Positions 54,609 through 64,000 of a DNA stretch of 64,000 nt are shown in pieces (position 1 is the stretch's first letter; each line of letters starts with the position of its first letter). The stretch covers positions 1 to 64,000 of the forward strand of contig CAKZRU010000174.1 of NCBI GenBank assembly GCA_937146725.1, given 5' to 3'. The translations under genes and the position numbers were made by a program. This DNA comes from an uncultured Myxococcales bacterium. Its GTDB lineage: Bacteria; Myxococcota_A; Bradymonadia; UBA7976; VGTA01. The notes below the pieces were generated by a model. The model was given only the letters and a program-made list of their open reading frames with translations. It was not told where the DNA came from and made no database searches.

Positions 54609-54973
54609 ATTGCCCTCTAGTCCTCTTCAGTTTTTTGATGCTCAAGTTTATCAATCTTTGTCGCTCAAGATATCTTAGCAAAACTAAAAAAATTACAGAA
54701 AGTATTTTAAGCGAGAACTCGTAATCAGATCTTAAGCTGCTCTAAGATATACTTTTTACCGAAAGCAGATGCCTTTAAGACCTATTCTAGTAAATTGTAG
54801 CAAATGACTCCTAAAGCCAGTAACAAGCTTCTGCACAAAGAATATTTCCAGGATTTTGTATCATTTACTATCTTGAAGGCGTTTAAAGAGTGAGCAAAAG
54901 AAAGTTTGGTCCAGTTTAGCTCGCTGATTACATTAATAACTCAATAGGCTACATAAGCATTAAGGTACATGAA
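54609..54973. other. Divergent region between gor and the second recC-like gene
   Basis: 365 A+T-rich bases. A TATACT at 54748-54753 could be a -10 box for the rightward gene, but no fitting -35 is visible. I see no RNA gene or reading frame here. Confidence 0.4.
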
Positions 54974-57900
54974 ATGCTAAAGTTACATTATGCAAATCAT
55001 ATGGAAGCACTCATTGAACCATTATTAGTTCGTATTGAAGCCTTACAAGTAAGCGATCCGTTTACCCCGATTACGATCATTGTTCCCAATGCCTCAGTCG
55101 CTCACTTTATTCGCTTTCAAGTCGCTCAAAAACTAGGTGTAAGTGCCCACATAAACTTTCATTATTTAAGACGTTTTTTGACTGAGCAAGTACAAGAAGC
55201 AGACCCAAGAATTCGTATACTTGAAACCGAATCACTCCAATTATTACTATTTGAGCACCTTAATACCCCTGAAGTTTTGCAAAGAATCGAGCTAGAGCCG
55301 GTTCGGACTTATCTTGATATTGCCGAAAGTCTTGAGGAACGAGAGGGAAGATGTATTCAACTTGCCCAACAGCTGGCCCAGCTTTTTGAGGAGTATGGCT
55401 ATGCTCGTCGGGATATGCTCAAGGCTTGGCGAGAAGGTAAATCTGGTCTAAAGGCTGAAGGGGAAGGCTCTGAAGATATTAACCGTGATCGTGGCCCTTG
55501 GCTGAGAGCAGAAAAATGGCAAAGAATCTTATGGAGGGGCCTGTTTGATGATGATGGCAGTATTCGTATTTATCCACTAAAAAACCATTTAATCGAGGGA
55601 CTTGAGGGTTTAACTTCTCCCGAGGTGAGACGAGATCAGTCGCTCTCCTCAAGTAAGTCAGCAAGAAGACAAAGATCAAAGGCTCAACAACCCGCTTTAT
55701 TTTTAACCGAAGCTGATCAAGGCCAAGCTGATCCACGAGCTCACCTTAGAAGAAATCGTAAAAAAGGAGATGAAGTTGCCCGTTGGATGTTTCTGCCGGA
55801 AGCCATTCAAGCAACCGAGTCTAAGCTGAATCTCCCCGAAAATATTTTTGTATTTGGACTCTCCTATGTGGCCTTAGCCTACGCATATATTTTTTCTAAG
55901 CTAAGCGCCTTAACCCAATTTCATATTTTTGCATTAAATCCCTGCTGTGAGTTTTGGGAAGATGTTGATCATCGCTTAAATGTAGCACGTCAAGGTTGGA
56001 TTTCAAGAAGTGCCAAGTTGGATGATTTCATTGATCAAGATGACCCCTTCAACTTAGAGGATCCAGATGACACTCCCGCGCTTAGGCTATGGGGGCGGCC
56101 TGGACGTGAATATATAAGGCTGTTAAATCAACTTACCGACTGTGAGTTTGAGTCTTGTTATAGGGATCCCATCGAATATAGACAGCATATTAAGCATCCA
56201 CAAGCACGCACTACATTGAGTCATGTACAAAGTGACATATTAAATCGTGTTCCGGCTCGCCCTCCTTTGGCTGAAGATTTGGAGCATGATGGTACAATTA
56301 GGCTTTTAGCCTGTCCGGGCATTAGACGTGAAGTAGAAATTGTAGCAGATGAAATCTGGCGTTTAGTCAGCTCCTCCAAATCGGGGCGCTCTCCGATTCG
56401 CTTTCATGAGATTGCCGTGATGGTGACCGATGCCAAGCGTCAAGAATACTTAACTCATATTGAGTCAATCTTTAAACAGCGCTATGGTCTACCCTTTAAT
56501 ATGATCGATCGTTCATTATCAGCACAAAGTAGGGTGTTGGAAGGAGCCATTCGCTTATTGGCCCTTCCCCTTGGTGAACTTAGCTATTCAGAAGTGATCA
56601 ATGTGGCATGTCATCCAATGGTCGGTAGCAAAACCGGAGTTAACCTCGATCAATGGCGACGCTGGGGAGATCAGCTTAATGTTAGATTTGGCGCTGATAA
56701 AAGTGCATTAGATGGAACTTATATAAAGCAAGATGTGTATCATTGGGATCAAGGTTTAAAAAGGCTCTTATTAGGGCTATTTATGGAAGGTGAACGTTCC
56801 GGTGATGAACGTGTGTTTACAGTCAAACTCAATACACAGGATAGTCACCATTCTGGCCTAGACTCAATGAATGCTTGGGTCCCTTTTGATATGGGAGGAG
56901 ATCAATTTCAAACGGCGGGCCAAATGATTCATCTCATTCGTTGCTTACTCTTAGATGCTAAGCAAGTCAGCCAAAGTAAATTATCTTTGGCGATGTGGTG
57001 TAAATACTTTACCCGCTTATTTACACACTATCTAAAAGCCCAAAGTTCTGCCGATGAGCAGGCGATCAGCCGTTGTATAGAAACAATAGATGAATTAAAG
57101 CATGTTGATCTTGAAGGGACTCCCATTCGCTACGAAGTTGCTCAAACTATGCTTAAAGCACGTCTCAAACGCTTGGATAGTACCCGTGGACAGCATCAAG
57201 CTGATGGGATTGTGGTTTCGTCTATGCTTCCCATGAGAGCAATTCCCTTTAATACTATTTTTATTCTTGGTTTAGGTGAGCAAGACTTTCCCGCAAAAAC
57301 ACCTCAAAACCCAATTGATCTTCGGCAAGCTCAACAACTTCCAGGGGATGTTAGTCCTTCTCAGCGAGATCGCTATCTCTTTTTGGAGACTGTTCTATCC
57401 GCACGAGAACGTTTAGTACTATCCTATGTTTCAGCCGATGATCGTACCGGTGACCTTTTGGAGCCTTCGGCTGTTGTTCGTGAACTTCACTTTATTTTAA
57501 GAGGCTATCTTGGGCCAAGTGGTTTAAAAGCAGAACGACATCCCTTAAGTGCCTATAACAATCTATATGACCAACTCCTTTCTAAAAAAGATCCCTCACC
57601 AAATCAAACTAGTACACCTTGGTTGTATACTCCCGTATGTTCACCTGAGGTTATTAAAGGGATTAGAGCTAAAGAAATGCGTAACCGACTCAATAAGTTT
57701 TTGGGTGGTACTATGATGCCTCGTGAACAGCTAGAGTCGGCTATTAAAGTATGGAGTATGCCCGGTATTAATCAATTTTTGGACCTATCCACACCACCCA
57801 AATTAGACCGGGATAAAAGTGCAATCACTCGCTTCCGGCTTTCAGATCTCAAGGCATTTCTTTTTTCACCCCTACAAGGTTCTGCTAAAGCTTTACTCAA

Positions 57901-58780
57901 GATGTCTGAGCCAGAGATTCATGATTTTGAAGCGATCTTAAATGATCCCTTACATGATGAATCTTATAAACAACATAACCTACTCCAAAAGTCCTTTTGG
58001 CGAGGTGGTGGAGATGAAGCCAAAATCAATTTAATTTATGAGGATCTTTTCAAACTTGCTTCTTTAAAAGGTGAGGCTCCGGTTGACTATTTTGCAGCAA
58101 AACAAAAAATATCTGACCAAAGAATTCTTAATATTTGGCGCTTAAACGCCCATCAGTTTCAATTATATGGTCTAGACAAATGGCAGGCGGTAAGTATTGG
58201 AGAAGGAAGGGAGTTTGAAGAAGTAAGCCGACGTTTACCACCGATCCAGCTAGATGTTCCTCTACTTCAAGGAGGACATGCAAAAGTTGAGCTTGTGGGA
58301 CGAATCTCTCCACTTCGACCAGACTTAGGCGCCACGATGCATTGCCTTTCAAGTGGAGGTGTTGGTGAGCATTTATTTTTAAAGGGTTTTTTAGAAATGG
58401 TTTTTTTAGCGGCCGCTCAACAAGCTCTCCCAAAAACGTTTAAGGTATATCTTAACCCCACAGGTGATTTTAGAGCGGCAAACTTACAAAAAAATTATTA
58501 CACCCCTAATCCTGTGGAAGCGAGAGAGTATCTCAGTTTAATTGTTTCTCATTTAATTTCGTCAGGACTCCACACTTATCGCTTACCCATTCGTTCAGCC
58601 TTGAAGTGGAAAGAAGCTTTAAAAAGAAATCAGTATCAAGCTTTGATTATTAGGCCGGAAGACAAGGAACAAGGCCCGATTAAAAACCTTCGGCCTTTTA
58701 GCACTCCACCATCAGACTTTGCGATCAAGTCCGTTACAGAGCGCTTGGGCCCTTGGTTTAGTTCGGAGGTAACATTTTGA
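54974..58780 (+). CDS. RecC-like exodeoxyribonuclease V gamma subunit, second copy
   Basis: 1268 residues with the RecC pattern, more typical than the copy at 35234: the N-terminal IIVPNASVAHFIRFQVAQKL is the usual RecC entry, and MLPMRAIPFNTIFILGLGEQDFPAKTPQ with QRDRYLFLETVLSARERLVLSYVSADD matches the conserved RecC core. RecC acts as the Chi reader and scaffold for RecB. Its own helicase and nuclease domains are expected to be inactive. The ATG follows TAAGG. The stop overlaps the TTG of the next gene (TTGA), so the two are translationally coupled. The pair has no recD beside it. Confidence 0.88.
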   Translation: MLKLHYANHMEALIEPLLVRIEALQVSDPFTPITIIVPNASVAHFIRFQVAQKLGVSAHINFHYLRRFLTEQVQEADPRIRILETESLQLLLFEHLNTPEVLQRIELEPVRTYLDIAESLEEREGRCIQLAQQLAQLFEEYGYARRDMLKAWREGKSGLKAEGEGSEDINRDRGPWLRAEKWQRILWRGLFDDDGSIRIYPLKNHLIEGLEGLTSPEVRRDQSLSSSKSARRQRSKAQQPALFLTEADQGQADPRAHLRRNRKKGDEVARWMFLPEAIQATESKLNLPENIFVFGLSYVALAYAYIFSKLSALTQFHIFALNPCCEFWEDVDHRLNVARQGWISRSAKLDDFIDQDDPFNLEDPDDTPALRLWGRPGREYIRLLNQLTDCEFESCYRDPIEYRQHIKHPQARTTLSHVQSDILNRVPARPPLAEDLEHDGTIRLLACPGIRREVEIVADEIWRLVSSSKSGRSPIRFHEIAVMVTDAKRQEYLTHIESIFKQRYGLPFNMIDRSLSAQSRVLEGAIRLLALPLGELSYSEVINVACHPMVGSKTGVNLDQWRRWGDQLNVRFGADKSALDGTYIKQDVYHWDQGLKRLLLGLFMEGERSGDERVFTVKLNTQDSHHSGLDSMNAWVPFDMGGDQFQTAGQMIHLIRCLLLDAKQVSQSKLSLAMWCKYFTRLFTHYLKAQSSADEQAISRCIETIDELKHVDLEGTPIRYEVAQTMLKARLKRLDSTRGQHQADGIVVSSMLPMRAIPFNTIFILGLGEQDFPAKTPQNPIDLRQAQQLPGDVSPSQRDRYLFLETVLSARERLVLSYVSADDRTGDLLEPSAVVRELHFILRGYLGPSGLKAERHPLSAYNNLYDQLLSKKDPSPNQTSTPWLYTPVCSPEVIKGIRAKEMRNRLNKFLGGTMMPREQLESAIKVWSMPGINQFLDLSTPPKLDRDKSAITRFRLSDLKAFLFSPLQGSAKALLKMSEPEIHDFEAILNDPLHDESYKQHNLLQKSFWRGGGDEAKINLIYEDLFKLASLKGEAPVDYFAAKQKISDQRILNIWRLNAHQFQLYGLDKWQAVSIGEGREFEEVSRRLPPIQLDVPLLQGGHAKVELVGRISPLRPDLGATMHCLSSGGVGEHLFLKGFLEMVFLAAAQQALPKTFKVYLNPTGDFRAANLQKNYYTPNPVEAREYLSLIVSHLISSGLHTYRLPIRSALKWKEALKRNQYQALIIRPEDKEQGPIKNLRPFSTPPSDFAIKSVTERLGPWFSSEVTF

Positions 58781-61700
58781 GTCTATATCCTAAGTTAAGC
58801 AAAGAAGATCGCGAAGCCAAAAAGGAAGCTCGAGAAAGCAAGCTCAACGAAGTCATCGCTTATTATCCTTATCCACCCACTTTAGATCAAGTTACCCTTG
58901 GTCAACATGCAGTCATTGAAGCAAGTGCCGGTACGGGTAAAACATACACAATAGAACATTTAGTTGTTGATCGCTTACTGCGTACAAACGCCCGCTTAGA
59001 AAATATTTTGGTTGTCACCTTCACTGATAAAGCAACCAGTGAATTGCGTAAGCGCATTCGTGACCTAATCGAAAAAATCCTCAAACTTACCGAACCAGAA
59101 AACCTAGATCTACATCAAGGTGAGCAAGATCAGGAAAGCTCTGCCGAAAAGCAAGCGAATCCATCCAAAAAACAAGCGAGTTCATCCACAAAGTCAGTTA
59201 TAGATCAAGATCCAAAGCATCATTGGGCGATTACCATAAATGCTCAACGTAAGCTTGAAAGAGCCCTTTTTTCCTTTGAGCGCGCTTCAATTTATACAAT
59301 ACATGGCTTTTGCCGAAAAGTACTGGTTGAGCTAGCTTTTGATAGTGGGCAACTCTTTGAGCAAGAGCTTGTTGATGGTCGGCGGGCTTTTAAAGATGCT
59401 TGGCGCCACTCTTTACGTAAACGCTTGATTAATAACCAAACTTTAGAAAAAGCTTTAAGTGCTTGGTTAGACAAACAAAACAAGCTTACAAACCTTGAGC
59501 AACTTCTGTATGATGCTTATTCAATGGGGTATTTAGAGCTTAAAAGACCTTTAAACCACAAAATGATTTCAGTCACTCAACGCTTATTGGCCAATTGGAA
59601 CCTTAAAAGTATCCAAGAAGCTTTTGAGGAAAGCGCGATTGTGGGTAAGGCTCTTGAGCCCGCCTTTGAAACCCTTAATCAAATTGATCTGATTATTAAT
59701 GAGCAAATGGGGGTAGAGGATAAGCGAAAATACTTATTAGAACTAAATCTCGAGAGTATTTTAAAGCCACGTCGTAGTAGTAGCAAAAAGAAAAAGCATT
59801 TTCCCGATGAGCTACCTGACCAGATCAAGTTAGTCTTAGATAGTCTGTCGCAGTTGAATATTCTTAATGAGATTGAGGAAGCCCCCGAAAGACAGGTTGT
59901 CGATACGCTTTTGCCTGAAGTACACCGAGAGCTCAGTCAAAGAAAAAGAAAAGCTGGTCAAGTTGACTATGATGATTTAATGCGCTGTGTATGGCGTGCT
60001 CTGTGTAGTCCGCAAGGTCCAAGTTTGGCCCAAACACTAAGAGATCGATTTCGCTTTGCGCTGATTGATGAGTTTCAAGATACCGACCCACTTCAATGGC
60101 AAATCTTTAGGCGGGTATTTGTAGATGCCGAAAGCCCAATGCATTCACTATACATTATTGGTGACCCTAAGCAGGCGATTTACACCTTTAGAGGTGCTGA
60201 TATTCACACCTATATTCAAGCCCGTTATGAACTCATTAGAACCGGTGCCACCCGAGTGCCTCTCAAGATTAACTATCGCTCAACACCAAAGCTGATTGAA
60301 GCGATTAATCTTATTCTTGACCAAGAGGGCGAATCAGCTCTTTTTCAAGGCCCAATCAAATATTCAGAGCCGGTAGAAAGTGGATTAAGTGACTTTCGGC
60401 TTCTTGATCATGAGGGCCAGGAAAAGCCACCGGTAACCTTATGGCGCTTTAAGCCTGCTCCCCCATCAAAACGAAATCGTGTAACCCTAAATGTGAGTGA
60501 ACTTAGAGATGCTTATTGCCAACAAATCGCTCATCAAGTTCATGAAATGTTACATGATGAAAGGCAAGCTCTTTGGATAGAAAAAGAAGGGGTAAAACGT
60601 CGTTTAACAGCGAGTGATATCTTAATCTTAGTTCGAGAAAATAGGGAAGCTTTAAAGGTGGCAACCGCCTTAAGAGAAGTAGAGATTCCCTTTACTCTTT
60701 ATAAGCCTGAAGGGCTCTTACAAGGTTTAGAGGCACAAGAGATATATTATTTATTACAGGCGGTCGTTGACCCTCATGATCGAGGAAATAGGCTTCGGGC
60801 TTTTACAACCCCTTTCTTTGGGATTAGTTGGTCCACAATCTACAATTACAGCACCTTACCTCCTGGTGATGAAAAGTTAGAACGTCTCTTTAAATGGCAT
60901 AATCTTGCTCGAGAGGGAAAATATACAGAGCTTTTCTATGAACTGATTCATCAAAGTGGCCTAAGTGAAAGAGAACTTTTTTTTGCTGAGAGCGAAAGAG
61001 AGTTGACTAACTATTTACACATCTTTGAAATCTTATTGGGAATGACTACCAACGCCCCTATGACTCCTTCTGAATTATGTCAGTATATGGGTAGGATGAT
61101 TAAAGGGATTGAAAGTGCGCCGGGTAGCGAAGATAATATTCAGCGTCTATACAGTGATCGACAAATGGTTCAAGTCATGACCATTCATAAAAGTAAAGGC
61201 TTGGAAGCACCGATCATTATTTTATATGGTGGTTTTGGTAAGCCTACCGAGCGTCAGGTGAATGTGATCCAAGATCCAGATGAAGGACGTCAAATCTTGA
61301 TTGGCGCGGCCGCCCGTAAAGCAGTCGTAGAGCGTTTGCAAGTTGAGCAAAGGCAAGAGGATCAACGTTTATTATATGTGGCGCTCACCCGTCCCCAAGT
61401 TAAATTAATTCTACCTCTCATTGATTCAAGTCGTTCTCTTTTAGGAAGTTATTTACCTTTAAAAGAACGTCTGATCTCTATGTATAAACAGCAAGACAAG
61501 TTTCCTCAGTTCAATATGTACTTCGACATTGTTGAAGTAGATACACACTTTAAGCCTAACGTAAGTAGTTCTGGGCAAAGCTTAAGTCAATGGAGCCCGA
61601 ACCCTAAGCTTATAGAAGTCCCTGATATAAGACAGGAAAAGTCATTGATTCACCAAAGGCATCGACCTTTGGTTATGACCAGTTATACACGCATGAAAGA

Positions 61701-62655
61701 ACAAGGAAATAGCTCGCTATACACTGGATTAGAGGGACAATCAGCTCATCAAGATGAACTTTCTTACGATCCGAGTCCAGAAGAAGTTCAAGCGCCTGAT
61801 GATGGAGCAAGTATATTGCCGGGGGGAAGGCATATGGGACGCTGCCTGCATGAAATTATTGAGGAACTCCCCTTCAAGCTCTTTCCTAAAGGATCACATT
61901 CTTTCTCGCAACAAAACTCTAGTAAACGTCAAAGTAAAGCTAAACTCTTAGAAGCTACTGACCCAACAAGCTTTGAAGAATGGATCATCCACCCAGTCAT
62001 TGTAAACCTCTTTGAATCAGTGATGCGCCGACATGGAATTGATCACTTATGGCTACCTTTGTCTCAAAGACTTATTTACTCCATACTTAATACTAACATC
62101 AGCTTTTTTGATGAACAGCAGCAACTTGCGTTTTTATCGCCCTTATCTCAATCAAAGCATATTATAGAAATGGAATTTTTATTCCCTATCCCTGAACGGA
62201 GTCATCCGACACTTGAACTGAGTGCTCAGGCCTTAGCAAAAATGCCACGTGGAGAACGAGCAAGTCATTTAACGGCTAAAGAGCGACTACCATGGCAAGT
62301 TGAAAAAGGCTTTGTTAAAGGCTTTATCGACTTTATCTTTGAGCATGAAGGTAGGATCTATTTTGCCGATTGGAAAAGTGATCAACTGTTAACATACAAA
62401 GGCCGTGATTTTAAAGACTACATTGAAGACCACTATCTCCTACAGGCCCAATTATATACTCTAGGAGTCATTCGCTGGCTCAAAATCAATAATGAGCATG
62501 ATTATAATCTACGTTTTGGTGGCTTATTCTACTTCTTTTTACGTGCCTTTACCCAAGCAAACACAAACGGAGAAGGTGTTTACTTCTCAAGACCAAGTTG
62601 GCAAGAGGTTTGTGAGTATGAAGCACAGCTCGGCTTGCTCTTACAGGAGTCTTAA
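58777..62655 (+). CDS. RecB-like helicase-nuclease, second copy
   Basis: 1292 residues with a complete UvrD-type motor: Walker A EASAGTGKTYT (48-58), Walker B ALIDEFQDTDPLQW, YIIGDPKQAIYTFRGAD, TIHKSKGLEAPII and QRLLYVALTRP. The C-terminal nuclease has GFIDFIFEHEGRIYFADWKSD, where D and the DWK triplet correspond to the RecB DYK active site, so it should cut DNA. Insertions are charged and low in complexity near residues 110-135 and 360-370. The start is a TTG with a strong GGAGG eight bases before it. No recD follows; the next gene faces the other way. Confidence 0.9.
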   Translation: MSLYPKLSKEDREAKKEARESKLNEVIAYYPYPPTLDQVTLGQHAVIEASAGTGKTYTIEHLVVDRLLRTNARLENILVVTFTDKATSELRKRIRDLIEKILKLTEPENLDLHQGEQDQESSAEKQANPSKKQASSSTKSVIDQDPKHHWAITINAQRKLERALFSFERASIYTIHGFCRKVLVELAFDSGQLFEQELVDGRRAFKDAWRHSLRKRLINNQTLEKALSAWLDKQNKLTNLEQLLYDAYSMGYLELKRPLNHKMISVTQRLLANWNLKSIQEAFEESAIVGKALEPAFETLNQIDLIINEQMGVEDKRKYLLELNLESILKPRRSSSKKKKHFPDELPDQIKLVLDSLSQLNILNEIEEAPERQVVDTLLPEVHRELSQRKRKAGQVDYDDLMRCVWRALCSPQGPSLAQTLRDRFRFALIDEFQDTDPLQWQIFRRVFVDAESPMHSLYIIGDPKQAIYTFRGADIHTYIQARYELIRTGATRVPLKINYRSTPKLIEAINLILDQEGESALFQGPIKYSEPVESGLSDFRLLDHEGQEKPPVTLWRFKPAPPSKRNRVTLNVSELRDAYCQQIAHQVHEMLHDERQALWIEKEGVKRRLTASDILILVRENREALKVATALREVEIPFTLYKPEGLLQGLEAQEIYYLLQAVVDPHDRGNRLRAFTTPFFGISWSTIYNYSTLPPGDEKLERLFKWHNLAREGKYTELFYELIHQSGLSERELFFAESERELTNYLHIFEILLGMTTNAPMTPSELCQYMGRMIKGIESAPGSEDNIQRLYSDRQMVQVMTIHKSKGLEAPIIILYGGFGKPTERQVNVIQDPDEGRQILIGAAARKAVVERLQVEQRQEDQRLLYVALTRPQVKLILPLIDSSRSLLGSYLPLKERLISMYKQQDKFPQFNMYFDIVEVDTHFKPNVSSSGQSLSQWSPNPKLIEVPDIRQEKSLIHQRHRPLVMTSYTRMKEQGNSSLYTGLEGQSAHQDELSYDPSPEEVQAPDDGASILPGGRHMGRCLHEIIEELPFKLFPKGSHSFSQQNSSKRQSKAKLLEATDPTSFEEWIIHPVIVNLFESVMRRHGIDHLWLPLSQRLIYSILNTNISFFDEQQQLAFLSPLSQSKHIIEMEFLFPIPERSHPTLELSAQALAKMPRGERASHLTAKERLPWQVEKGFVKGFIDFIFEHEGRIYFADWKSDQLLTYKGRDFKDYIEDHYLLQAQLYTLGVIRWLKINNEHDYNLRFGGLFYFFLRAFTQANTNGEGVYFSRPSWQEVCEYEAQLGLLLQES

Positions 62656-62800
62656 GGAAGCTTTTAGCGGCATTTTAAAAGCTGAATAAGGCCCGACACA
62701 ACAAGGCCTAAAGCAGGGCCAAAGTTGACCGCCCAAAAAAGCTAAGCTAAAAACTCTGAAAAAACTAAATCCATAGCGACTAGATATGTTCCGTGATGGG

Positions 62801-62834
62801 CTATTCTTACCCTATATGATCTATTCTTACCCTA
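62801..62834 (+). repeat. 14-bp direct repeat, 20-bp period
   Basis: CTATTCTTACCCTA at 62801-62814 and 62821-62834 in the gap between the RecB-like gene and the small membrane gene. Probably a slipped duplication. Confidence 0.65.
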
Positions 62835-62865
62835 GCTAATCGTCATGATAATCGCTTAAGTATAC

Positions 62866-63183
62866 TCAGCTCTTGTTAAGCTCTAATTTTTGCTTGATGA
62901 TCACCTTGCCGACAACAAAGGCTAAAAAGATACCAAAGATGACTGTGAGTTCAAGTCCCGAAAGGCCAAAGGCGATAATCTCATTACTTTGACTTCTAAG
63001 CAGACCTCGTGAGCTTGGTCCTGATAAAGTGCTTTGGAGATACGCTAAAATGACAAACCCTCCTCCAAAGAACCAACATAAACGGTACACTTTTTCGGCA
63101 ATTTCTTTGGTTGGCGAAAAAGAGGCAAGGGCGTAAACCCCTACAAAAAGTCCTAAAGCAAAATCAGCAATGTAAGTCATCAT
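62866..63183 (-). CDS. Small membrane protein, three predicted helices
   Basis: 105 residues with hydrophobic segments at about 4-22, 35-52 and 72-94 (IIAFGLSGLELTVIFGIFLAFVVGKVII). No motif or family recognised. ATG with AGGAG nine bases upstream, which supports a real gene. It converges with the second recB-like gene. Confidence 0.6.
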   Translation of the reverse strand: MMTYIADFALGLFVGVYALASFSPTKEIAEKVYRLCWFFGGGFVILAYLQSTLSGPSSRGLLRSQSNEIIAFGLSGLELTVIFGIFLAFVVGKVIIKQKLELNKS

Positions 63184-63474
63184 AATTAACAGCTCCTCAT
63201 TTAATCATCTGTCTCAGATGACTTAGAGTGAATACTCAATAAATAAAATAGTTTTTCTTGTATTTCCTTCTTGTATTTCTACTGCGACTCAACGTAAAGG
63301 CAAGCTTAAAAATTGTAATCCTATCTTTAAAGGCCTTTTTATCCATCATGCTCTCAATTGTTCAAAGTGCCATCATAAACTGTGACTTTCTACAGCATAA
63401 AGAGCTGGCAAATATTTAAGGCTAGCTTGCTAAAACTTGTCGCTAAATGTAGAACCCTGTGGAAAAATATGTAC
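63184..63474. other. Region upstream of rsmH with no recognisable gene
   Basis: A+T-rich divergent region between the small membrane gene and rsmH. No mraZ is found, although mraZ commonly precedes rsmH in bacteria, and I see no TGGGN-type MraZ boxes. Confidence 0.4.
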
Positions 63475-63503
63475 TTTTCATTACATTGTAGTATAGGTAT
63501 GAT
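63475..63503 (+). promoter_or_regulatory. Likely sigma-70 promoter of rsmH
   Basis: TTTTCA (63475-63480, four of six) and TATGAT (63498-63503, five of six) with 17 bases between them. The start would be near 63510, 42 bases before the upstream ATG and about 145 before the ATG I prefer. Confidence 0.4.
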
Positions 63504-63653
63504 AATGTAACTAGATGTAATGTTAAGAAGCTTTCTTTTTGAGACTTTAAGATGATTGCAATATTATTGTGGTCGAGTGTACTCAGCTTTCTTGTTATAC
63601 ATCTTATATGCCTTCACTTAAGGTTAGACTTTTATCAGCTAGCGACAAAATCT

Positions 63654-64000
63654 ATGACGATTAATTCTACTAATCATATTCCCGTTCTCTTTGATGCAGT
63701 TCTTGAGCAAGCTCAAGTCTGCGAGGGTGAGCTTTGGGTAGACTGTACTTTAGGACGCGGAGGCCATACTGAAGCCTTATTGCTTAAGGGGGCCCAAGTA
63801 ATTGCTTTTGATCGCGATCAACAAGCGATTGATGAAAGTAGTTTAAGACTTAAATCCTTTATTGAATCGGGCCAGTTAACCATAGTTCATAGTAATTTTA
63901 GTGAGCTAAAATCTGCTCTCGAAGAGATGGGCATTCAATTTGTTCATGGGATACTAGCTGACTTAGGTGTTTCCTCTCCTCAGTTAGATGAAGCAGAGAG
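63654..64000 (+). CDS. rsmH: 16S rRNA m4C1402 methyltransferase, 5' part (cut by window end)
   Basis: RsmH adds a methyl group at N4 of C1402 of 16S rRNA. The visible 115 residues have HIPVLFDAV, motif I VDCTLGRGGHT, VIAFDRDQQAI and LADLGVSSPQLD, all diagnostic. The ATG at 63654 gives the usual short N-terminus (MTINSTNHIPVL). An in-frame ATG at 63552 would add 34 residues including a hydrophobic segment (about 3-22); no stop separates the two and neither has a good SD. The gene normally opens the division/cell-wall cluster, so ftsL and pbp genes may follow outside the window. Confidence 0.9.
   Translation, partial: MTINSTNHIPVLFDAVLEQAQVCEGELWVDCTLGRGGHTEALLLKGAQVIAFDRDQQAIDESSLRLKSFIESGQLTIVHSNFSELKSALEEMGIQFVHGILADLGVSSPQLDEAE

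Noticed and set aside
54748-54753. TATACT as -10 box of the second recC-like gene
   Set aside because: No -35 at 16-18 bases spacing.

Overview
The window (about 44% G+C by eye) looks like a chromosome segment of a deltaproteobacterial or myxobacteria-like organism, possibly of the Bradymonadales type. This is inference from gene content: a Hanks-type Ser/Thr kinase, three FHA-domain proteins, TPR proteins, many small lipoproteins, a lipoprotein with GEPMPA tandem repeats, and an outer-membrane protein resembling a myxobacterial family. No rRNA, tRNA, CRISPR array, insertion sequence or phage module was found. Genes are dense, with SD sites of the AGGAG/AAGG type and frequent TTG or GTG starts. 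Names and domain calls come from motifs read by eye, not from database searches.

Layout. 0-7 kb: a coiled-coil protein with a C-terminal cytidine-deaminase domain and a likely frameshift in a poly-A tract; a large unknown secreted protein with an AlbA_2 (Schlafen-type) protein; a SAM methyltransferase; a membrane protein with a pilin-like domain. 7-10 kb: a Ser/Thr kinase with one membrane anchor, translationally coupled to a TPR protein arginine methyltransferase-like enzyme. 10.5-18.3 kb: a fused alpha-beta 2-oxoacid dehydrogenase E1, then a tight run of two lipoproteins, an RNase Z-like hydrolase, a TolC-type protein and an MlaC/Ttg2D-like protein. 18.3-24.5 kb: a double-FHA membrane protein, an FHA protein fused to a CpaF-like ATPase domain that has lost its Walker A motif, phosphofructokinase and an outer-membrane protein.

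24.5-39 kb is one leftward run: recC, recB and recD, with a polyketide synthase (KS-AT-DH-PPTase, no carrier domain visible) starting 12 bases after recD. 39-43 kb: a proline-rich lipoprotein and a 1218-residue TPR protein. 43-49 kb: small membrane proteins, an FHA protein with six copies of an SLNSVFNAVNPIP-like motif, a very basic putative outer-membrane protein, a MscS channel with an overlapping partner gene, and an SDR enzyme. 49.7-54.6 kb: the repeat lipoprotein, a lipoprotein-like protein with two CxxCH motifs, an amidase and glutathione reductase. 55-62.7 kb: a second recC-like/recB-like pair with no recD. The window ends inside rsmH.

The best candidates for new biology are the kinase-arginine methyltransferase pair, the carrier-less PKS behind recCBD, the two RecBC-type machines 16 kb apart, the FHA-CpaF pseudo-ATPase, the repeated peptide motif behind an FHA domain, and the deaminase with a homopolymer frameshift.
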